In this document: positions 54,962-64,000 of the stretch, piece after piece
Layout of the letters: each line of letters starts with the position of its first letter
Numbering within the stretch: the first letter of the stretch is position 1
NCBI GenBank assembly: GCA_921293015.1
Contig: OV121095.1
Location: forward strand, 38,041,484-38,105,483
Origin: Phorcus lineatus
Lineage: Eukaryota > Mollusca > Gastropoda > Trochida > Trochidae
DNA: 64,000 nucleotides
Direction: 5' to 3'
The notes under the pieces: model-generated
What the model was told of the DNA's origin: nothing
What the model saw: the letters and a program-made list of their open reading frames with translations, nothing else
Databases searched by the model: none
Position numbers and translations under genes: made by a program

Positions 54962-57900
54962 CTGCAAAAAGAAAAGTCAACACAAAAGCTTTATTATGTG
55001 CATATATATTTAATATGCAAGTGTTATCAAAACACTCCTTCATTTATTTTTATTGAATGCAATTTGATCTTAGTTTGCAGAAGCTATGATCTTTTAACAA
55101 ATGATATCAAGAGCCATATAAATAGCCATTTCCTGGAAAAATCAAACTCTTAATTATTGTAGGCTGTAGAGTCAGTGGACTGAAACTGGCACAACACCCA
55201 TAAATGCAGGTTCGTTGCAACTTGTCTACTTGAACTTGTTCTACTAAAGATCTTGGTATATTGATGCATAAGCTGACTTCAAAGAAATGGATATATGAAA
55301 ATTTCCCTCTAAAACACACTGTAATAATACCTTTTGTTGAATGCCAATTTTGGCAACCAGCCAATGTATAGTTAATTGTTTACTAGAATAGAACTCTTAA
55401 AGAGTAAGTCGGTTTTTTTTGGTGAAAATATGATTAGCGATACTTCAAATCTTATATGTCTTTATTTCTATTCTTCTTCTAAGCTCATCATCTATTTTAT
55501 GCAGATTTAAAAGTGTTCAATTTACTCAAACCATATATTCTTAATGAAAGACTAAATCTATAGCCCTTTCATGCTTCTATTGAACATAGTGAATCTTAGT
55601 CTACTCTGAGGTCGTTTCTCACAATTTTAGTTTATTGGTAAATTATGAAGTCGCTGCTTATTTAACATTATAATAACAAACCATAATGCATTAGATACTA
55701 TATTTAAGTTAAGTTATGAATTGTTGAATTGAAATGTATAAGGATTTTTAGATAAATGATCCTTTGTGTAAAATGAAGAGCCATTGGCTCTAAAGTTCGT
55801 CAGGGAGTGTATTGGTTTTTAAAAAATTATATCTGAGGTTTGAGACAGCATGTCAAAAATTAAGGCAGTGTCCATCTGGTCTATTTTGTGCTTCATACAG
55901 CAAATATATATACTGCATATAATCAGCATTGTTTACATTATGTCTACATAGAATTTCAGCATGTCAGACCCTTGTGTTCCTTTTAATTGGCCTCGAATCT
56001 CTTTCATAGAATTTTAATTGTATACAGAGTTCCAGGATCGGTGTGCAAGCCCAATAAAACACAGGTGTTTAGATTAAGGCATTTTATTTGGATAATTAAT
56101 TTGAAAGCGTATTTCCAGACCAATACACATACACTGAAAATTTCATCATACACAACTAGGGGTGCACTACCTTGATTGTCTAACAATAGTTACATCCCTT
56201 CAACGTCCATATTTTGTGAGTATGACAATGAAATTAACTATCATTATTCTCCTACAAAAGTGAAATATCATAATCAATTAAACTGAAATGTCATATCTTA
56301 AGCTTCCTGGCATTATTTAAATCTAAACGATTTGAGGCTGGACATTCTACCATGCCCATATTTGAAGGGGTAAGACCAAATCTTCAAACTTCAGTCTACA
56401 AAGATGTTTTCCTGAAAAGTTTAGCATTCTTTGCCAGTTTGTTTCAGAGAAGAAGTGGTCCCAAAAATTTTAGGGATAATAAATATTCGAAACAATACAA
56501 TAGGCTGGGACTGAGGCCAAAATCTAAAAATATTGATCCCTAAAGTGCAAGGTAGCTCCCCACAAAATTCCAGCAGTTTAACAGCAGAGATTGACAATGT
56601 GAAAAATTTACAGACGGACACCTAAGGACAATACTTGATCAGACTTGTTTTTCTTTTAAACATAGATATTTTATTAAAGTAAAATCCTATAGAGGTAGAT
56701 ATTTATTCTCATATTAATAAATTGATTTGCGTCAATCTGATTCGCTGAACAATGCAATAGAAATTTCTATTCAGACCTCCATAATCAAATTTCGTGAAGT
56801 CACATATGTAGCAACGCTCCTCGAAGGAACTATCTGTAAACAGGTCACGTGTTTCTAATAATAAAATCTATTTGTGCAATTCTACATCGTAAAAGTACGT
56901 TAAATAAACACATAACTTACATTGAATATAGAATAATCAATGTTGTCAAAGGATTCGAAAATCTTTTAAATGATACATTAGAGAGCTCTATAAAAAGCTA
57001 CAACCCGCTGTGTTCCATAACTCAGAAATGTATTGCACTCGCAATGCACTCGCGGCCGTTTCAGGGGATCGGCCATGGTGATGCAGTTAAATTCAACAGC
57101 AGATTCCAGCCTTGTTCCTGAACAAGTTTTAGAATAGAGCTGTGTGCTGTATAATAACAGTTAGACCAATTTTCAAGTACTCATAATTGTACTCTAAGTG
57201 CAAATAATGTTTTTAAAAAATGACATACATTAACTGTAGAGAAGAGAAAATAGAAACGTTACAGATCGAAGTCATAAATGATGAGCTTTTGTAACGGAAA
57301 CCTAAAATTTCGTACAAATGACTCATGGTAGCTATCTGAAACATCCGTCAATCGATTCATTGACCTTCTAAACATACATTTAGATACCAAGACTATGGTT
57401 CTATGATAATTAGAACCAAAGATATGGGGACATCCATCTTTTTGTGTGACGCTTCCGAGAATAAGTGGCTGAGGGTTACATGGGGACCCCTACTGGCCGG
57501 TGGACTAAATGCGTGATGGACGTCTGATACGTTCATGGCCACTAATGTTGTGGATTTGTTGTAGACATGGCTGAGGATCATATGACGTTTTGATAGACAC
57601 TTTGTCTTTCATGCTGTTGAGCGTTGAATTCATTTGCGTATAAAGTACAGCATTATTTGTTGCAAATTTGTATATTTCTCTAGCAATATAACTTTTTAAA
57701 ACACCAAAAATATATGTATTTATTCTTAAGAATTGAATTCCAATTCTATCATGTTCGTGGAAGTGTAAACTTAAAAACCGCTCTGCAAACTGGGAGTAAG
57801 TCCGTTAGCGCATTAGGATATGATACAATCCAGTTGAAACATTTTGATAAGGATAACATCTTGTCAACCATGGATTAGGATAATCTTTCAGTTTTCATTG

Positions 57901-59072
57901 AAACATTTATGATAATATTATATTTTTAGCTTGTGATTGAAAAATTTGCCATAAGAGAAAAATGCATGTAGCTGAACCATGTTCCTTGGGATACCATGTC
58001 ATAATACATGCAAATAATACATAATATTTCAGTTTTAGTTTAAGGTTGTCACTGAACGCTTTGTAAAAAATAAACGCACTAGTAAAATAATGTGCACTTG
58101 AACTATGTTGCTGCGGTTAATTTTTCATGAGCAGCCTTCCTCAGCAAAATGTTTTCAATATTTCAAAAGTATCATTCTTGTTTTGGATTTAATCATTTGA
58201 CAAATAATAGCGCACAAGAGTACTAAAGTACAATCCAAATGAAACAATTTACTTAGGATAATGTTTTTGGAACCATGTTAACTAACATATGATCACCATT
58301 GAGATGCTTTAGCAATCTTCGTAACGAAGTGCACCAACGTTATTACCAATTTTAATAAGTGTAGTAATATCATGTTATTTTATCATGTATTAGACGCAAT
58401 GTGTTACATATATAAAATATATAAGTTTGTTTCATATTTAAGGCTCTATATCATAGCGTGTAACGTCATTGTAATCGTTTTCTCGAAATTAAGAACATAA
58501 AGTTGGTGTATATATAATTTGACAAAAACAATATTCACCAAGCAATGCCTGAATGGTTCGATGTGAATTGAGTTCGAACCTCACTGTTCAACGGGAAAAT
58601 TGTCTCTTAAAATAATAAAAGTGATTCTACAGCATTTACAACAAAATCCTTTCTAAAAAGTCTGGACTTCTCTAGTCTCGGGTTCGAATCTTAGTGGTGA
58701 CGTGAGTTGACAGAACATAGATTTAAAGGTTATATCATTAGTAAACCTACCTTTGAATTCATTATCAGTCAACAAGCATTGCCTAAAAGTCTGGATCCAA
58801 CTGGTCCGGGTTCGAAGCTCAGTGGTGCCAGGAGTGGCGTGACACTGACAGGAGATGGACTTGAAACCGAGAGTAGAAGCAGGAAGTGAACGTCTCTTCT
58901 GGGTCACACAGTTCTTGAAGTCTTCAGGGGGAGTTGGCGTACAACACCCCTTGTTCTTATTCAAGTGTTCCTGGGTTAATATTGTCACCTCAGTTATCAA
59001 ACTTCCTGCAACCATAGACGCTACAATGAGGCATGTGCATAAAGTTAAGAATGGTATGTCTGCCCAACACAT
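53550..59072 (-). CDS. Membrane-anchored ankyrin-repeat protein, copy 2 (2 exons, about 577 aa)
   Basis: Exon 1 is 59072-58751 (107 codons plus one base, donor GTAGGT) and exon 2 is 54961-53550 (acceptor TTGCAG, phase 1). G plus AA completes a Glu codon at the junction. Exon 1 starts MCWADIPFLTLCTCLIVASM, followed by VAGSLI, a 20-residue hydrophobic segment. There follows a Cys-containing linker (GCCTPTPPEDFKNC, CQCHATPG). Exon 2 encodes 14 ankyrin repeats (about residues 115-575). No second membrane helix was found. The residues before the helix carry an Asp, and those after it are basic (HLNKNK, KRR). By the positive-inside rule this favours a reverse signal-anchor with the ankyrin part in the cytosol; a cleaved signal peptide is the alternative. 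Exon joining rests on phase and on co-duplication. Confidence 0.7.
54962..58750. other. Intron of ankyrin copy 2
   Basis: 3789 bases, colinear with the copy 1 intron apart from the 290-bp indel and small changes. No extra exon was recognised. Confidence 0.5.
58751..59072 (-). CDS. First exon, ankyrin copy 2
   Basis: An intact 322-base exon starting ATG at 59072. It holds the hydrophobic N-terminal segment and a Cys/Thr-rich linker, then donor GTAGGT in phase 1. Part of the linker (near 58800-58835, antisense) overlaps a GGTTCGAAGC tRNA-like motif. Confidence 0.72.
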
Positions 59073-61412
59073 GTTGAGTTTCAGTGTAATAACTATTTTC
59101 TTTAACCGACAACAGCACTGATATTCTTCTCAGAGATTTTCGTGGAGTTTTAACAGTCTACTACACCGTACATCTCCCTTTCGAGTCTTCCTCTTTGTGT
59201 TAAGTAAGTGTTGTTCAGTCAGTGATGATATTTATAATGCTATTTCGTGTTTTGTATATTAACAGATGATTGTTTGCATGGCAGAACCTATTATGGAGAT
59301 CGTATTCTACTTTTATTAATGTTTTTGCTAAAAGATTGGCGTGGCTGTTCATCAGTAATCAAAATATTTCATTTTGCTCATTTAACAAACTTTCAGAATA
59401 TATTGTCTCGTCTCAAGTTTTCATAAAGCTCCTAACAGGTAAGATACATGATTCGTTAAAACTTTCATCCTAAATGGAAATTGGTATTGATTTTAAAACA
59501 TGAAAAACGTCAATGTAATACATTTTTACAGGATTCTTAGGTAACTGATATGAACTGCAATTATTCAAGAATGTTTCGATGACATGGATATTGTTTGATT
59601 TATGCCTTAAATCTAATAAACTTCTCAAATATTAGTTCATCATATTTAGGCATTTCCAAGAACTGTGCCAAAAAACGTTGATCAAAAATTTATTAAAATC
59701 CCTTCCCAGAAACCTTTAAAAACATATGGCTGCTATACCTCTTCCAGTAAATTAATATGTTAGATAAGGCGGTTCATGTTTCATGTCACTTTGTTTTTTT
59801 CGATATTATTCCAATCGACTTTTTGTTGAAATTCTTTTACAAAGTTGTTAATTTCACTTTAGATATTGTTTCATGTGTACATCTTCTAGCTCTATGTAAA
59901 ACAATTACTTTTTTCGATTTCCTGGAACAGGATTACTTGCAAAATGATCGAGGATAAAAAGTGAACAACTATAATTATTCAAATGTATTGTATGATGTCA
60001 CAGCGCGTTGTCAAGATGATGAATCATTTACTGCTCAATGAGTCCATGCTTTATTCAACATACCTTTTGAAACCTATGATGAATAAATTGATATCAACTG
60101 TCTTAGTCTAACAAACCAAACTGTACTTCATAACGTTTAAACCCCTTTTAACATCACTATATAATGATCAAGGTGTTTTTCTTTTGTTGTCAATAAGTGT
60201 CAGATATCAAGATAGTAAATCAATTTAAGTGCCATGTTTAGATGAAACTTCCCATACTGATCATGAAGATTAGTCAGAGTGTCTTACAATGTTATTCGTA
60301 ATTCCTCTAACCGCATTTACAAAACTTTTCGCTTGCATTTTGACCTATTCAACCACAACAAAACAGCATATATTTCGATTTTCTCTTTTTTTAAAAAAGA
60401 AAATGAGATGTTTTGTTTTTGCCAAATTTCTGCAGGTCCCAGAAGTAGCGGTGCTTGATGACTGAATGAAAGCAAAACTTAATAGAAGTAGACAGCCGTG
60501 TTATTGATGAAGTAATAAGAAACTATTATTTGTTGTTTTCGCCTCAGTAATTCATAATTCCGTTATCATTACTTGAACTTAAGGGTAAAAACAGTTATTG
60601 CTACCCATGGATATTTCTTAATTGATAGAAGCAAATCAGTACCATGGTAATGTTTAAAGGTTATAATTGTATTGGCATAGTATTTGAAAGCATATTCATC
60701 TTCAGTATATCAGTATATGCTTTCAAAAATGCCGATGCAAGTATTTCTTTTAGAAATTACGATGGTACTGAATTGTTTCTTAGGACCAAATGTTTTGTTA
60801 AATCTAAACATGATTTGCTGTCTATATGGGAAATGTGCAAGAACATCTCATCTCATTGAAATCAAAGAGGACCTCGCTGCGTTTGTGATCTGAATACTGT
60901 TCCATAGAGGTTGCATCAGATGATCTTTGCACTCAAGCCAATCAATGATAAAGGCAAGAAAGCCATGACACGGTTTAATATTAAAGCAGGCATTGGTATT
61001 TTATAAAATTAATTGGAAAGTAGGCGCAAACAGTAAAGTCATTACACGCACGTTAAGGAGCAGTAGCTGTATAAAAACACGGCTAGACACGAGTAATTAC
61101 TTCAATCTTGTTTCAATGAAATCAATCGAAAATAAAAAGTCATTCAGTCGTGGAAAATCATTAACTTGATGGTGTAAAAACCTTTACAGAAAAAAAGCTT
61201 AGAATGTTTATATATGTTACTCTCATTACGTATCTCATCAGGGGGCCATCTAAAACAAATTTGTCGGAAAAACATCAACGCAGAGTTTAAATACGAAAGA
61301 AAGACATGGGTCACAGCTTAGAGGATCTTGCTAAAAATCATGTGCGTTGGACGAATGCTGCCGTGACCCTATGATCTTCAAGAAATGAAAAGGCGAAAGA
61401 CCAAAGACTCTC

Positions 61413-61418
61413 TTTATT
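61413..61418 (-). terminator. AATAAA signal of ankyrin copy 3
   Basis: AATAAA on the minus strand, about 75 bases after the stop at 61494, in the same place as in copy 2. Confidence 0.55.
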
Positions 61419-61493
61419 AGTGTTTCATAGTTGCGTCAAATACACACATTGGATATGTTACAAATTTCATATTTAGTGTATTATGATAGTGTA

Positions 61494-62905
61494 TTACATA
61501 CCTTTCAGAAGATTAACAATAAAATCAAAGCCCTTTGCCTCAGCTAACTGTTTTGGCGTTTGGTTATTAGCGTTTTTATCTTGTGTAAACGGTTGAGCGA
61601 GTTTTAGTTTAGTGAGTAGCTTTACAATTTCACTATTTCCAGAGATGCAAGCTAGATGTAAGATCGTGTTTCCTTTATCGTCTCTCTTCTTTGTAGAACA
61701 TCCTTTCCTAAGCATCAACTTGAATGCTTCAACATTTCCATAACGCACTGCATACATCAATGGAGTGTACCCATGGGCACCTTTCATATCAACCTGAAGT
61801 TCGTTCCTAGAAAGAATGAATTCGATCATCTTCACATGACCATGAGAACATGCAGCATGTAAAACACTATTGCCTCGGTCATCAAGAGTTGTCATATTAC
61901 ATCCTCTTCTCTGAAGCAGCTTGAATATGTCAATCGATCCATGATGTGTTGCGCTCATTAAGACTGTCCTTCCCTTGGAATCTCGTGCCAATGGGGATAT
62001 GTAGGCTTTATCCAGTATATGCTTCACCATGGAATAATGACCACCATCCGATGCCAGATGCAAAATAGTATCTCCTCTTCCATCAACAGTTTTTGTGTTA
62101 CATCCCTCATTTATTAGAAGTTTAAAAAGATCCATATGTCCCTTCCAAGCTGCGAGAAGGAGAGGTGTCTGTTGTTCAGTCAGTGTTTTACTCTCTTTGT
62201 TAACATAACCTTTTGACAGAAAATATCGCATCATGTCTATTCGTTTTTTATTTTCCTTTTTAATGTGCATGACATTATGAAGAATTGACTTTCCATATTT
62301 GTCAACTGCACCCACAGCAGCACCTTGCGAAATCAGATACTTACATCCCTCGATGAACCCTAGTTCTACTGACAACAACAAGGGGGTTTGTCCTTCAGAA
62401 TTACGACTCTCTAGACTTAAGACACCTTTTGCAATAATATACCTCAATGCTTTCATGCTTTTACTTTTACAGGCCATATGCAAGAGATTATTTTCAAAAT
62501 CATCTACCACCGTTACGTTGCAGCCTGCTTTGATCAGCATATTGGCAACATGTACATGTGCTTCACGCATTGCTAGAAGCACACACGTCCTCCCGACTAG
62601 ACCTCTGCTCTCAATATCAGCAAAGCGAATCACTCGGTTTACTATGTCTAATGATCCTCCAAAGCATGCAAGGTGTAAGATGTTATTCTTGTCTCTATCA
62701 GTCCCAGACCAATCGCATGTGCGACATGCGAGAAAGTTAAAGACATCAGTCTTCCCATAATAAGCTGCAACCATCCCAGGTGTCCGCTTGTTATTGCTCT
62801 TTTCCGAAATTTTCTCAGGGTGCTTGGCTATCGTGTGTTTAACAGTAACTAGGTTCCCATGTTTACAAGCCAGGAATATATTTTCAACTTTAACAAGTGG
62901 TTCTT
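61494..62905 (-). CDS. Ankyrin exon, copy 3 (first exon lies outside the window)
   Basis: 1412 bases, open, same acceptor and phase as the other copies. It is almost identical to copy 2 except for a cluster of changes in repeats 6-9 (DKYGKSILHNVMHIKKENKK, YVNKES, GHMDL, TKTVDG). Its first exon should lie roughly 3.8-4.1 kb further right, beyond 64000. From 62906 to the window end is its intron. Confidence 0.88.
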
Positions 62906-64000
62906 CTGCAAAAAGAAAAGTCAACACAAAAGCTTTATTATGTGCATATATATTTAATATGCAAGTGTTATCAAAGCACTCCTTCATTTATTTTTATTGA
63001 ATGCAATTTGATCTTAGTTTGCAGAAGCTATGATCTTTTAACAAATGATATCAAGAGCCATATAAATAGCCATTTCCTGGAAAAATCAAACTCTTAATTA
63101 TTGTAGGCTGTAGAGTCAGTGGACTGAAACTGGCACAACATCCATAAATGCAGGTTTGTTTCAACTTGTCTACTTGAACTTGTTCTACTAAAAATCTTGG
63201 TATATTGATGCATAAGCTGACTTAAAAGAAATGGATATATGAAAATTTCCCTCTAAAACACCCTGTAATATATCCTTTTGTTGAATGCCAGTTTTTGTCA
63301 ACCAGCCAATGGATAGTTAATTGTTTGCTAGAATAGAACTCTTAAAGAGTAAGTCGGTTTTTTTTGGTGAAAATATGATTAGCGATACTTCAAATCTTAT
63401 CTGTCATTATTTATATTCTTCTAATAGCTCATCATTTCTTCTATGCAGATTTAAAAGTGTTCAATTTACTCAAACCATGTATTCTTAATGAAAGACTAAA
63501 CCGATAGCCTTTTCATGCTTCTATTAAACATAGTGAATCTTAGTCTACTCTGAGGTCGTTTCTCACAATTTTAGTTTATTGGTAAATTATGAAGTCGCTG
63601 CTTATTTAACATTATATTAACAAACCATAATGCTGTGCATTCGATACTATATTTAAGTTAAGTTATGAATTGTTGAATTGAAATGTTTAAGGATTTTTAG
63701 ATAAATGATCCTTTGTGTAAAATGAAGAACCATTGGCTCTAAACTTCATCACGGAGTGTATTGGTTTTTAAAAAATTATATCTGAGGTTTGAGACAGCAT
63801 GTCAAAAATTAAGTCAGTGTCCATCTGGTCTATTTTGAGAGTCATACAGCAAATATATATACTACATATAATGAGCATTGTTTACATTATGTCTACACAG
63901 GATTTCAGCATGTCAGACTCTAGTGTTCCTTTTAATTGGCCTCGAATCTCTTTCAAAGAATTTTAATTGTATACAGAGTTCCAGGATCGGTGTGCAAGCC

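Larger units (their letters stand above)
43640..64000. repeat. Head-to-tail tandem array of an 8-kb ankyrin-gene unit (2 full copies and a partial third)
   Basis: The stop-side ends of the large ankyrin exon lie at 45267, 53550 and 61494, giving spacings of 8283 and 7944 bp. Not only exons but introns and spacers match: about 51.1-53.5 kb is almost identical to 59.1-61.5 kb, and 46.8-50.8 kb to 55.1-58.75 kb. All copies have the same orientation. The third copy is cut by the window edge in its intron. Confidence 0.95.

Overview
The window looks like eukaryotic nuclear DNA from an animal, most likely a lophotrochozoan such as a bivalve or gastropod mollusc. It is AT-rich and intron-rich, with small phase-1 exons bounded by clear GT/AG sites. 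It is full of DNA-transposon debris, an L1-like LINE and (GA)n tracts. The gene types present (STAND NTPase with ankyrin repeats, B30.2/SPRY protein, Ig-type receptors, tandem ankyrin genes) are ones expanded in molluscs. The phylum call is an inference from gene content and was not tested by search. Most gene models below were assembled by hand from splice sites and matching intron phases, because most exons are too short to stand out as open frames.

Layout. (1) 1-9478, minus: an nSTAND3-type NTPase with ankyrin repeats, coding exons 9478-9433, 6173-6072 and 2493-1, running off the left edge. Its introns hold a foldback MITE, a (GA)n tract and two dead Tc1-type transposase pieces. (2) 12469-16828, minus: the 3' part of a coiled-coil plus PRY/SPRY gene, six exons. 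(3) 17-23.5 kb: mostly non-genic, with a 5'-truncated LINE (19.7-18.7 kb) abutting a 144-bp near-perfect hairpin. (4) 23538-27627: a 4.09-kb terminal-inverted-repeat element with subterminal repeat arrays and 8-bp target-site-like flanks. (5) 28970-33577, minus: a complete six-exon type I membrane receptor with two Ig-like domains. (6) 34743-42200, plus: a complete eight-exon gene for an unrecognised protein with a signal peptide, a two-module glycosylated ectodomain and about four membrane segments; its C-terminus reads KKSK. Genes 5 and 6 diverge from a shared region of about 1.17 kb. (7) About 43.6-64 kb: three head-to-tail copies of an 8-kb unit, each with a large 14-ankyrin-repeat exon on the minus strand; a partner first exon encoding a hydrophobic N-terminal anchor is visible for copies 1 and 2.

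Functional reading. The window combines cytosolic STAND and SPRY candidates with surface or ER membrane Ig-like proteins and a young ankyrin array. This suggests a rapidly evolving innate-recognition neighbourhood, but no function is shown directly by the sequence. The strongest novelties are the divergent Ig-receptor/multi-span pair, the predicted membrane-anchored ankyrin family with a frameshifted copy and conversion patches, and the 4.1-kb TIR element.
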